From Lumbricus rubellus (taxonomy: Eukaryota; Annelida; Clitellata; Crassiclitellata; Lumbricidae): 64,000 bases of DNA. Location: positions 23,056,331 through 23,120,330 of the forward strand of contig OX243821.1 of the NCBI GenBank assembly GCA_945859605.1. Reading direction: 5' to 3'. Positions 20,839 through 32,110 of the stretch are shown piece by piece. Every line of letters starts with the position of its first letter. Position 1 is the stretch's first letter. The translations under genes and the position numbers were made by a program. A model generated the notes under the pieces. The model did no database searches, was not told the origin of the DNA, and saw only the letters and a list, made by a program, of their open reading frames with translations.

Positions 20839-21622
20839 TCGATCACTCAATAATCATAAAGTATTCCGAAAGTGCTGTTATACTTTTACAATAAAGTATG
20901 GATAGCATGTATACTCCAGAGGAAATGGAATCAAGCGATAATGTTGCCTATTCTTAAACCTATTAAAGATACTGCAGCTCCTGAACTACATTTTACCAGT
21001 CACAAAGTTATAGGTTACTAGCCTACTTAGACTAAAGCTGCATCATTATTTTTCCAACGGTAGTCGGTAGAATAGCATGGCCGCTTACCGCGGTTAGAAA
21101 AGGACTAATAATAATAAATTATAGCAGTGAAAACCTATTGCTCATATATGGTATGCGGAAAGATACCTTTTGACATAGTGGAAGTTTTCGTGGGGATAAA
21201 TAAAAGTACACTCTGTCGTAAACGCTTTTGCGGTGGCCGCTAGATTTTAATTTTCAAATAAGCGACGGCTTAAAAATTGAAATTTAGATTACTAAATAAA
21301 CATAGATTGATGATGAAGCGTATGTTGCAACTGTTTCCGGGTGTCTAAAGACATCATTTTAATATCAGTGTTATCAACGATTTTCGGGTGTCTAAGTACA
21401 TTATTTTGATTCCGGTAATACCAACGTTTTTCGGGTGTCTAAAGACATCATTTTGATTTTAGTGTTATCAACGATTTTCGAGTGTCTATGGACATCATTT
21501 TAATTCCAGTGTTAAAAACGACCTGCCGTTTTGAAGTTGACTTGACTATTATAATAGAGATCCGCGGAACATTATTTTAGCCCCCCCAAGAGCCGAAACC
21601 AAACTCCGCCCATGCATATTAC

Positions 21623-22500
21623 CATAGATACTTAAATACAATGCAATACAATGGCATTCAATACTATGCAAAGTAATACAATACAATGCAATACAAAGCA
21701 ACACCCAATACTTTAGAATGTAATGATACTCAACGCAACGCAACTATGCAATAAAATGCAATAAGATACAATGAAATACAATACGATGCAATGCAATACA
21801 ATGCAAAGCGACGCAACGAATGCAATTAAATACAATACATTGAATAAAACATGGCAAAACTTACTCGAATGCAGAAAGTATGTTAAGCTACAAAATATGA
21901 TTAATTGCAGATAAATTTAAATATTTTATCAGGAAATAAGATTCAATGCAAACCTGAACAAATGTATTTTGATTATATTGTTGAGAAATGCTATATTTAG
22001 CGTTGAGCATTAATTGTGTGTGAAGAACTTGGATCAAGGTTGCAGGAGTGGCATCGAGAAAATTTCAACTATCTGTGTTTATATAGCTCTTGTGTAATAC
22101 GTTTAAAAGGTGATTAAAAGTGAAGCCGTTGTTCAAGATTCATACACAGTAATCGTGACGGTGCGGTGCATGAAAGAATGACTAACGCACGGAATTTTAA
22201 TCGTGCAAAGAACTGGAAAATACAGGACGAAGTATGGGATCAAACGATACAAACAGGTTAGAGCGATACAACGCGAGTACAGTACGGAAGATAAATTATC
22301 GCTGCATAGCGAAAAAATAGGAAAGCATGTTGTTGTGCGAAAGAGACGTAGGCCTATGCTTAAAGCCAGACAATGAGGATCAAAAAAGCAGTTTATTAGC
22401 TCACATGCAACTATAAGATCATTGGGTTGTTACTATATAAGGGTTTGTAATTTGGAAGACTTAAATTGGCACTACTGGCTGTGGTAGTTGCAGTTTAACG
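21623..22500 (+). repeat. Repeat D, right part, copy 1
   Basis: It continues repeat D after the FB1 insertion: ACAAT/GCAAT pentamers (about 21635-21850), then GCGTTGAGCATTAATTGTG, a module (TATATA at 22080, AGGTG at 22108) and GAAGCCGTTGTTCAAGATTC. It matches 7375-8190 and 41935-43340. Confidence 0.8.
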
Positions 22501-22605
22501 TCACTGTGTGATAACAAATATCAATAGCGACGCCCTCTTCCTGTAACCAGGCTTTGGGCTGGCACTGGCAGAGTGCAACCAGTGGCGGAGTTTTTGACAC
22601 TTCAA
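22487..22605 (+). repeat. LINE/SINE 3' domain (GTTTAACGTCACTGTGTGA type)
   Basis: It contains GCAGTTTAACGTCACTGTGT, then GCGACGCCCTCTTCC, CCAGGCTTTGGGCTGGCACT and GTGCAACCAGTGGCGGAG. Same-order copies are at 28631-28750, 43325-43445, 54826-54930 and 62627-62740, with a partial one at 40187-40215. It looks like the conserved 3' end of a LINE or the SINE it moves. Confidence 0.7.
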
Positions 22606-23157
22606 ATATTTAAGCGACATTATATAATATGATGGTGTTAGTGGTGGTCGTCGTCGTCGTCTAATTGGAAGCGCCTCTGAATAATGTAATAAATGTGCTC
22701 ATATATAAAATTATAATAGGACATACGTCGCATGATATAAATTATGTATTAAAATATTGCCACGCTGGGCTTACTGTATAATTGCTCAATAAAGACATTT
22801 AATGGAGGTCTGTAGTATTTGTAAATTTTGCGAAATTAGCTGATTAAAGTTTGTTGGTTCGGTTTATATAACTCTGTAAAGATCATTAAAAGAAATGTCT
22901 AACACTGAGATATTGGAGCTGAAGTTAACGGCGTTTGTGAGGCTTAAATTTCCAGGGGAATGGTGGTTGGGTTTGACCTATAAGGTGGAACTGATATAAG
23001 TAGGCGTTGTAATTTTAATATTAAATATGATTAAACATTATTCTTGCTTTGAATGCTAATCTGCTTTATAGTTTGTCGACAATATGTATGTGTGAGCAGT
23101 ATGACTCCATATCAGAATGCTGCGTGTTCATACTACGTCGGGGTCATAGTTGTTGTG

Positions 23158-23375
23158 GGTCGCGGTGATGTACTGGGTATGTTCGTTTCCTTGCAGCCGG
23201 AGGGTTGCAGGTTCGAATCCACCTCAAGTCGCCGCGTAGGGATCTTTGGCAAGTCATTCGCTCGCAATTGCTCAGCGTTTCGGCGTGTAACACGGATTCA
23301 GTGTCCGCGCTGTAGTCGGGAGCGCTTCTGAGTTAAACCTTAAAGAAACGTTTCAACAAGTGCACATAAAAAAAT
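23158..23375 (+). repeat. tRNA-headed SINE (family B)
   Basis: The head has GGTGATGTACTGGG as an A-box-like segment and GGTTCGAATCC as the B box. The body is CTCAAGTCGCCGCGTAGGGA and the tail ends CAAGTGCACAT. An inverted piece of the same family follows at 23400-23490. This head-to-head pair is also present at 29302-29634 (same duplication) and at 43495-43860. Confidence 0.8.
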
Positions 23376-23399
23376 TACAGTGCCTTTTGAAGATGTCTA

Positions 23400-23490
23400 T
23401 TCAGAGGCGCTCCCGACTACAGCGCCGACATCGACTTGTAGTTTCACGCCGAATCGCATGAGTATAACTGCGAGTGAAGGACTTGCTTTA
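23400..23490 (-). repeat. SINE family B fragment, inverted
   Basis: TATTCAGAGGCGCTCCCGAC and CAGCGCCGACATCGACTTGT are the complement of the family B body and tail. Together with the copy just upstream it can fold as a hairpin. Confidence 0.75.
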
Positions 23491-23494
23491 TTGT

Positions 23495-24026
23495 ACACAC
23501 CTCTTCAAAAATTTAAACTGGGCTATATAAGTCACCTAGATGACTAGCGGACAAATAAAAGAGCAAATAGTAAATTGGTCAATTATAGTCAGTAGTCAGA
23601 GCTTCGTGGCGGGAAACGATGACAAATATTATAACAGTCTTCCAAATTTCTCAGATCTCGCTTTCAGCATCCGACCAGAAACGCACCCTTTTCTAGCAAC
23701 TCCTTCTCCACCGCCGTGCGCTTCTCCGTCCGTCTGTCTTATCTCATGACCCGAATATACGTCTCGTCCTGATTCCAAGCGACGGTCTGTTGTGGCCAAT
23801 CTATCTATTCACACCGATTACGGCGACGCCGATCGGTCCCCGGGGTACGACCGGGTTTCCACCGACTACAACGTCCACCTTAATCGCAATCAATGTCGCC
23901 CGTCCGTCCGTTCGTCCTGCTCCGGACATATTTGGATCGTTATACATCACGCCGCGAGCGTGTCATATGGGAATGCGTAACACGCGGATGGTGGCGACAC
24001 GCAGCGGGAAGAAAATACAAAGGGCG
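23495..24026 (+). repeat. Repeat E, partial copy 1
   Basis: It begins with an inverted module (ACACCTCTTCAAAAATTTAA ... CTATATAAG). It holds a GC-rich conserved block (CACCGATTACGGCGACGCCG, CCGGGTTTCCACCGACTACA) and ends near CGCAGCGGGAAGAAAATACA. Longer copies are at 29640-31620 and 45225-47660. The +/- frames in the GC-rich block shift between copies, so it is not conserved as protein. Confidence 0.75.
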
Positions 24027-24541
24027 ACCTTTTGATTAAATTAAAAATGGGAATATGTTACTTTCAATTTGAAATACGCTTGAAATACCTTGAATTCATC
24101 TAGTTTGCTAGCTAAACATAATACGTTGCATATTAGACACAGAAAGAAAATCATGTTTGACTGTATAACACCTTTTTCAAACTCCATAACCGATTTATAT
24201 AAACCTGCATGCTAAGAAACAGTTAAGTTACATGTCAGTTGAGCTACAAAGTCATTAGCAGCTGTTGAACACGTCGTTTTGATGGCATAAGCAAAATAAA
24301 GATATTTTCGTATTAAGAGAGTAATTCTAGAAGAATTGTGATATAGCGCCAGCGGAAAATGGGAACAAGTTTTGTAGTATTTCTTCAGTTTTCCCATTGG
24401 ATGTACCGGTACTCCAATAACATAAAAGGAAAATGTGGAAACAGCCAATGACAAGCTGAATTGTTCATTATAGGTGTAGGAACATGAGAAGAATTTTATA
24501 TCAAAAGTAACCTTAGGACTGAAGTTAGGAGTTTTCTGAAT
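24027..24541. other. Spacer between tandem copies, unique sequence
   Basis: It is not shared with copy 2 or with the E copies. It holds one inverted module (ACACCTTTTTCAAACTCC ... TTTATATAAACC near 24167-24200). No coding evidence. Confidence 0.5.
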
Positions 24542-25095
24542 AACATGGTTATTATAGTCGGGCTTTTTATAGCGATGATAATTTTAACCAATTCTTGACA
24601 TTGAACTTTCCTCCCATACGCGGTAATTTAAAGATTTCTCGTTCTTTCTCACGTTCTTTCTCACTAATATCACTCTCTCTCTCCTCCCTCCTTCATCCCC
24701 TCCTCCTCATCCAAAACCATCCCCCTCTCTCTTCATCAGCTGCCCCTAATTCTGTTCATCGTAGCATAAGTCCAACGCATCATTCCCAACGCTCTACTCA
24801 GACGAGCGCTATCTAGCGTCTGATTATAAGTCAACGACTGATTGCAAAGCACAGCTAAAAACAACGACCGTTCGGGGGCGCCACTGATCCCTGAGGTGCA
24901 GAAAGTCACTCCGTCCAACCAACGACCCTACCGCACCTGGTCCGATAAGAATCGTCGTCACATTAAACTGACTATAAAAATGCAATAACGATTACCGTAA
25001 TGGACATTCTGCCGCTTGAATTAGAACATTAATTAGGCAGAACGGAGGATAAGTGAAAACAGTTGGACAGTTACCGAATGGCCATGGCATATTAC

Positions 25096-27758
25096 CATGG
25101 GCGGAGTTTATCAGGGGCTAGGGGGGCTAAGCCCCCCCCCCAAGAATCCACCGACTTGACAATGTATCAATAAGGAATCCCAAGCGTAAAAATAATGGCA
25201 CTTGTGGGGACATCAAAAGACCTAGACTGTGAGTTGCTGGCCACCAGCCATGTGCGGAGTTTGGTCTCAGCTCGGGGGGGGGGGGGGGGCTAAATCAATG
25301 TAACGCGGATCTCTATAATAGTCAAGTCAACTTCAAAGTAAGCAGGTCGCTAACAACACTGGAATTAGAATGATGGACTTAGACACCCGAAAATCTTTGG
25401 TAACACTGGAAAAAATATGATGTCCTCAGACACCCGAAAATAGTTGATAATACAGGAAACAAACGCGAGACCATAGACACCCATAAATCGTTGATAACCA
25501 TAAAATCAAAATGATGTCATTAGACTCCCGAAAATCGTTGGTAGTACTGAAATCAAAATGTCGTCCTCAGACACATTTGATAATACAGGAATCAAAGTGA
25601 TGTCCTTAGACATCAGAAAATCGTTGATAACACTAGAATCAAAATGATGTCCTTAAACACCCGTAAATTGTTAATAACCTTTAAATCAAAATGATGTCGT
25701 TAGACACCCGAAAATCGTTGGTAGCACTAAAATCAAAATGATATCCTCAGACACCCGAAAATCGCTGATAACTCTAGAATCAAAATGATGTCCTTAGACA
25801 CCCGGAAATCGTTGAATCAAAATGATAGCCTTAGACACCCGAAAATCGTTGGTAACACTGTAATTAAATTAATGTGTTTAGACACTAAAAAAATCTTTGA
25901 TAATATTGGAATCAAAAATGATGTCCTTAGACACATGACATTCGTTGAATCAAAATGATGTCTATAGACACCCGAGAATAGTTGAATAAAAATTATGGCC
26001 TTAGACACCCGAAAATCGTTGTTAACACAGGAATCAAAATGACGGTTTTTTGGACACCCGAAAGTCGTTGATAATAATAGACTTTCAAATTATGTCCTTA
26101 GACACCCAAACAATCGTTGAATCAAAATGATGTCCTTAAACACCCGAAAATTGTTAATAACCCTTAAATCTAAATGATGTCCTTAGACACCCGAAAATCG
26201 TCGATAACTCTAGAATCAATATATTGCCCTAAACACCCTAAAATCGTTGAATCAAAGTTGATAGCGTTAGACACCCGAAAATAGTTGGCAACACTGTAAT
26301 TAAAATAATGAAATTAGACACCCAAAAATCGTTGATTCAAAATGATGTCCTTAGACACCCGAAAATTGTTGGAAACACTGTAATTAAAATAATGTGCTTA
26401 GACACTCGAAACTCGTTGATAATATTGGAATCAATAATGATGTCCTTAGACACCCGAAAATCGTTGAATCAAAATGATGTCCTTAGACACCCGAGATTAG
26501 TTGAATCAAAATGATGGCCTTAGACACCCGAAAATCGTTGGTAACACAGGAATAAAAAATGATGTTTTTAGACACCCGAAAGTCGTTGATAATACTGGAA
26601 TTAAAATGATGTCCTTGGACACCCAATAATCGTTGAATCAAAATGATGTCGTTAAATATACTAAAGTCGTTGGTTACACTGTAATTAAATTAATGTCCTT
26701 AGACACCCGAAAATCGTTGATTATATTGGAATCAAAAATGATGTCCTTAGACACCCGAAAATTATTGAATCAAAATTGATAGCGTTAGACAACCGAAAAT
26801 AGTTGAATCAAAATGATGGCCTTAGACACCCGAAATCGTTGGTAACACTGGAATCAAAATGATGTTCTTAGACACCCGATAAAAGTGCTTATTAAGTGAT
26901 GTACAATGTCAAGCAAATTTCTGTCCAGGGTAATGGTCTGTGTTGTCATAGACCCTGGTCAAATCAGATCCATCCATCACCATCGATCACTCAATAATCA
27001 TAAAGTATTCCGAAAGTGCTGTTATACTTTTACAATAAAGTATGGATAGCATGTATGCTCCAGAGGAAATGGAATCAAGCGATAATGTTGCCTATTCTTA
27101 AACCTATTAAAGATACTGCAGCTCCTGAACTACATTTTACCAGTCACAAAGTTATAGGTTACTAGCCTACTTAGACTAAAGCTGCATCACTATTTTTCCA
27201 ACGGTAGTCGGTAGAATAGCATGGCCGCTTACCGCGGTTAGAAAAGGACTAATAATAATAAATTATAGCAGTGAAAGCCTATTGCTCATATATGGTATGC
27301 GGAAAGATACCTTTTGACATAGTGGAAGTTTTCGTGGGGATAAATAAAAGTACACTCTGTCGTAAACGCTTTTGCGGTGGCCGCTAGATTTTAATTTTCA
27401 AATAAGCGACGGCTTAAAAATTGAAATTTAGATTACTAAATAAACATAGATTGATGATGAAGCGTATGTTGCAACTGTTTCCGGGTGTCTAAAGACATCA
27501 TTTTAATATCAGTGTTATCAACGATTTTCGGGTGTCTAAGTACATTATTTTGATTCCGGTAATACCAACGTTTTTCGGGTGTCTAAAGACATCATTTTGA
27601 TTTTAGTGTTATCAACGATTTTCGAGTGTCTATGGACATCATTTTAATTCCAGTGTTAAAAACGACCTGCCGTTTTGAAGTTGACTTGACTATTATAATA
27701 GAGATCCGCGGAACATTATTTTAGCCCCCCCAAGAGCCGAAACCAAACTCCGCCCATG
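25096..27758. mobile_element. FB1 foldback element, copy 2
   Basis: It has the same ends, the same CATATTAC flanks (25088-25095, 27759-27766) and the same arm structure as copy 1. It was carried along by the 6.1-kb duplication and is not a separate insertion. The left array is about 25345-26880, the right array about 27483-27664, and the hairpin domain 26885-26982. Confidence 0.88.
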
Positions 27759-27766
27759 CATATTAC

Positions 27767-28750
27767 CATAGATACTTAAATACAATGCAATACAATGGCA
27801 TTCAATACTATGCAAAGTAATACAATACAATGCAATACAAAGCAACACCCAATACTTTAGAATGTAATGATACTCAACGCAACGCAACTATGCAATAAAA
27901 TGCAATAAGATACAATGAAATACAATACGATGCAATGCAATACAATGCAAAGCGACGCAACGAATGCAATTAAATACGATACATTGAATAAAACATGGCA
28001 AAACTTACTCGAATGCAGAAAGTATGTTAAGCTACAAAATATGATTAATTGCAGATAAATTTAAATATTTTATCAGGAAATAAGATTCAATGCAAACCTG
28101 AACAAATGTATTTTGATTATATTGTTGAGAAATGCTATATTTAGCGTTGAGCATTAATTGTGTGTGAAGAACTTGGATCAAGGTTGCAGGAGTGGCATCG
28201 AGAAAATTTCAACTATCTGTGTTTATATAGCTCTTGTGTAATACGTTTAAAAGGTGATTAAAAGTGAAGCCGTTGTTCAAGATTCATACACAGTAATCGT
28301 GACGGTGCGGTGCATGAAAGAATGACTAACGCACGGAATTTTAATCGTGCAAAGAACTGGAAAATACAGGACGAAGTATGGGATCAAACGATACAAACAG
28401 GTTAGAGCGATACAACGCGAGTACAGTACGGAAGATAAATTATCGCTGCATAGCGAAAAAATAGGAAAGCATGTTGTTGTGCGAAAGAGACGTAGGCCTA
28501 TGCTTAAAGCCAGACAATGAGGATCAAAAAAGCAGTTTATTAGCTCACATGCAACTATAAGATCATTGGGTTGTTACTATATAAGGGTTTGTAATTTGGA
28601 AGACTTAAATTGGCACTACTGGCTGTGGTAGTTGCAGTTTAACGTCACTGTGTGATAACAAATATCAATAGCGACGCCCTCTTCCTGTAACCAGGCTTTG
28701 GGCTGGCACTGGCAGAGTGCAACCAGTGGCGGAGTTTTTGACACTTCAAA
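27767..28750 (+). repeat. Repeat D right part and LINE/SINE 3' domain, copy 2
   Basis: It repeats 21623-22605 at an offset of 6144 bp: pentamers, module (TATATA near 28224), and the GTTTAACGTCACTGTGTGA domain at 28631-28750. Confidence 0.85.
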
Positions 28751-29301
28751 TATTTAAGCGACATTATATAATATGATGGTGTTAGTGGTGGTCGTCGTCG
28801 TCGTCTAATTGGAAGCGCCTCTGAATAATGTAATAAATGTGCTCATATATAAAATTATAATAGGACATACGTCGCATGATATAAATTATGTATTAAAATA
28901 TTGCCACGCTGGGCTTACTGTATAATTGCTCAATAAAGACATTTAATGGAGGTCTGTAGTATTTGTAAATTTTGCGAAATTAGCTGATTAAAGTTTGTTG
29001 GTTCGGTTTATATAACTCTGTAAAGATCATTAAAAGAAATGTCTAACACTGAGATATTGGAGCTGAAGTTAACGGCGTTTGTGAGGCTTAAATTTCCAGG
29101 GGAATGGTGGTTGGGTTTGACCTATAAGGTGGAACTGATATAAGTAGGCGTTGTAATTTTAATATTAAATATGATTAAACATTATTCTTGCTTTGAATGC
29201 TAATCTGCTTTATAGTTTGTCGACAATATGTATGTGTGAGCAGTATGACTCCATATCAGAATGCTGCGTGTTCATACTACGTCGGGGTCATAGTTGTTGT
29301 G

Positions 29302-29634
29302 GGTCGCGGTGATGTACTGGGTATGTTCGTTTCCTTGCAGCCGGAGGGTTGCAGGTTCGAATCCACCTCAAGTCGCCGCGTAGGGATCTTTGGCAAGTCA
29401 TTCGCTCGCAATTGCTCAGCGTTTCGGCGTGTAACACGGATTCAGTGTCCGCGCTGTAGTCGGGAGCGCTTCTGAGTTAAACCTTAAAGAAACGTTTCAA
29501 CAAGTGCACATAAAAAAATTACAGTGCCTTTTGAAGATGTCTATTCAGAGGCGCTCCCGACTACAGCGCCGACATCGACTTGTAGTTTCACGCCGAATCG
29601 CATGAGTATAACTGCGAGTGAAGGACTTGCTTTA
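29302..29634 (+). repeat. SINE family B pair, copy 2 of the duplication
   Basis: It holds the forward SINE (29302-29519) and the inverted fragment (29544-29634), identical in layout to 23158-23490. Confidence 0.8.
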
Positions 29635-29639
29635 TTGTA

Positions 29640-31620
29640 CACACCTCTTCAAAAATTTAAACTGGGCTATATAAGTCACAGAGATGACTAGCGGACAAAT
29701 AAAAGAGCAAATAGCAAATTGATCATAATAGTCAGTAGCCAGAGCTTCGTAGCGGGAAACGATGACAAATATTATAACAGTCTTCCAAATTTCTCACATC
29801 TCGCTTTCAGCATCCGACCAGAAAACGCACCCTTTTCCAACAACTCCTCCTCCACCGCCCTGCGCTTCTCCTCCGTCTGTCTTATCTCATGACCCGAATA
29901 TACGTCTCGTCCTGATTCCAAGCGACGGTCTGTTGTGGCCAATCTATCTATTCACACCGATTACGGCGACGCCGATCGGTCCCCGGGGTACGTAGCCCGG
30001 GTTTCCACCGACTACAACGTCCACCTTAATCGCAATCAATGTCGCCCGTCCGTTCGTCCTGCTCCGGACATATTTGGATCGCTATACATCACGCCGCGAG
30101 CGTGTCATCTGGCCCGGATCTGGGAATGCGTAACACGCGGATGGTGGCGACGCGCAGCGGGAAGAAAATACAAAAGTGCGACCTTTGGATAGAAGATAAA
30201 ACATGTGTATAATGCCTTTCAATATTATTTGAAGTACGTTAAATTTGAGTTCATTACGAAAATGCTAAGACCAATTTTATCATAAATAGGTATTTTAACT
30301 AAATAATAACATAATTATTATACATCTTTAAAAATGTCAATTTTTACATCATTTTGGGCAGTTTTTATAAACCTTTTTAAAATAATTAAAGCCACGTTAT
30401 ATGCGTCTGTGCCCTCATGAACTCTAATTATGAAGTATGTCTTGAATCACAAGTGTATTGTGTATAATTAATGAATGTGTGCAAATGAAATACAAACATT
30501 GTCATTATGTCAAACAATACTTGCATGGATGACATTATCAGATGAGCTGTATATTGAAACATAGAAGTTACTGGTTAAGACTCTCTGGTAAAATCACTTT
30601 GTCATCAAATTTTTATCATTGTATGACAAAAAATGTCATATTCACTGTTTCGTTGTTAACTAGTATATATCGTTTGTTGTGCACTTTTTAAGGACACGTT
30701 TTGCATTTTTCACTTTTATCCGTATTACTTTTAAAGATATCATGGATGGTTGTTGTGTTGTTGTTGTTGTGCAATAGGTTGCTAAGGCTGTCTCTCAGGC
30801 TCTTAACAACTGCGTTGGTTGTCTTCCTGACCTCAGAGAAGTTGACCAAGCTGTTAAGTACATCACAACGATCACATCCGCAACAGGTTAGACACCCGTT
30901 TTTGATATCAACGCTCACTTAAAATAGGTGCAATCAAAGTTTTATTAAAGTTGGTTTCTTGTGTTAAGTTTAAGCATAATATTAAATCTATTTCCTTTTC
31001 GCTCGGTCTTTCGCAGTGATGTCGCCTTATGAATTTATATGTAAAATACGATACAATTATACTTTCAATTGTGACGACAGCGAAATTAAGTGAAAAACTA
31101 TTTCGACCGGACATTATTTTGCGGCCGATGCGTTTTTCATTTTACACCCACCATGTTCCTCCACAATGCACGGACAATTATAGCACAACACCCGCGACCT
31201 CTTTCGGAATCTTTCCAACGTTACCGCATTTATCCGTTCTCCTTCCACTCGCTGGTCAAAGGTCAATGCATAGATACATATTTTGCCGACGAATGAAGCC
31301 AATCGTATCTACATAATTTTATTGTGGCACTAAAGACGACATTTTATCTTCAAATGACGCATTATGTTTCCATTGCGACCCGTTATTATATGCGTCGGAC
31401 CAGCTTGCCATGCGCAATAGATTATGTGAACCATTTTAGATAAGCGATTGAGTTTATTATAGCGCCGCGTTCCATAAAATATCGGGTGTGCATTTCCCGC
31501 TTTAAATGAATTCATGCTAGTTGGCGCCACGAGTGAGTTTATCAACGGTTCAGAAGTTTGCCTAATGGATGAGGGAATATGAACACATTTTCTCTCCCAT
31601 GCAAGTTGTGTTCATAGTTT
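29640..31620 (+). repeat. Repeat E, long copy carrying a talin-like exon
   Basis: It matches 45225-47660 in order: inverted module, GC-rich block, an AT-rich run (CCTTTCAATATTATTTGAAG, AATGCTAAGACCAATTTTAT), the talin-like exon, then GACGACATTTTATCTTC and GATGAGGGAATA near the end. The other copy has a SINE inserted (46700-46870). The match includes the sequence on both sides of the exon, so this was a genomic duplication and not a retrocopy. Confidence 0.8.
30778..30886 (+). CDS. Talin rod-like exon, splice sites intact
   Basis: The 109-bp segment begins after a TTG-rich pyrimidine tract and an AG acceptor (TGTGCAATAG) and ends at ACAG|GTTAGA. In frame it reads VAKAVSQALNNCVGCLP, then DLREVDQAVKYI. 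As I recall the family, this fits the talin rod segment of the form VAKAVS..LNNCVNCLPG..DVD.ALK.I. Talin is the cytoskeletal protein that links integrins to actin. If expressed, the exon would sit in a large multi-exon gene whose other exons I do not see here. The whole surrounding window would then be intron. It could equally be an orphan exon moved with repeat E. The second copy at 46512-46608 is damaged. Confidence 0.55.
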
Positions 31621-31837
31621 TAAAAAATATGCTGCAATGTTGGTCATCGCTTTGATAAATAAAATGTGTATAATTTTATATTAATTGGAATAGCGATTCT
31701 GGTAATAAGAGAAGTCACGAGTAATAGTTGATGCTAAACACCTTTAATACAAATTAATATGTGACAATATATAAACAAACAACGACAACTGCGTTTATCT
31801 CAGACCAATATTCGTGCTAATAAAATAATAACAGTGT

Positions 31838-32110
31838 GTTTAACTCCGCAACTGGTTTGTAGGCCTAATCTGGTGTATGTGAAAGAGAGCGTGCGGGCCG
31901 CGGTTCCATTCCCGAAGGTGGCTATTACAGAGATTCAAAATCTCGGGCTAGTACGGTCCGTTGACGGGGACCTAAATGGCGTGGCGACACTAATCATCTT
32001 CGACATGGCAGTGTCGTTAAACATGTAACAACGTAGCACTGCGCTAATTTAGGTATAAAAATAATTAAATGTCTTTAACTCCGCTACTGCTTTGTAGACC
32101 TAATCTGGTG
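31838..32110 (+). repeat. Short direct repeats about 234 bp apart
   Basis: TTTAACTCCGCAACTGGTTT, continuing GTAGGCCTAATCTGGTG, recurs at about 32073 with a few changes. The sequence between has a CpG-richer block (GAGCGTGCGGGCCGCGG) with an open frame (31834-32028) of no known family. Confidence 0.6.

Larger units (their letters stand above)
18957..21614. mobile_element. FB1 foldback element, copy 1
   Basis: The ends are CATGGGCGGAGTTT and its complement (21601-21614). They are flanked by the 8-bp duplication CATATTAC at 18949-18956 and 21615-21622. The element splits repeat D, whose unsplit relative at 6985-8190 has this site once. The left arm (about 19194-20735) is a run of roughly 47-bp units with consensus start TTAGACACCCGAAAATCGTT and end AATCAAAATGATGTCC. 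Some units lack the ATAACACTGG part. The right arm (21339-21520) has four inverted units. Between arms and ends lies the shared lead-in GATCTCTATAATAGTCAAGT. A second end-like CATGTGCGGAGTTTGGTCTC sits at 19111. No transposase is present. An 8-bp duplication fits the hAT or P superfamilies. Confidence 0.85.
18403..24026 (+). repeat. Tandem duplication, copy 1 (period 6139-6144 bp)
   Basis: Similarity to 24542-30176 begins at AACATGGTTATTATAG. The offset is 6139 bp before FB1 and 6144 bp after it, the change being five extra bases in the second copy's FB1, mostly in G/C runs. From 18403 to about 23535 the copies differ at only scattered bases. From about 23540 to 24020 they differ much more. 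The unit holds repeat D, FB1, a LINE-type tail, two SINE pieces and the start of repeat E. No gene lies in it. Confidence 0.92.
24542..30176 (+). repeat. Tandem duplication, copy 2
   Basis: This is a near-identical repeat of 18403-24026, with the FB1, repeat D, SINE pair and LINE-type tail at the same places. Differences are scattered single bases and G/C-run lengths until about 29675, after which the match becomes clearly looser. After 30176 it continues into full repeat E, unlike copy 1. Confidence 0.92.
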
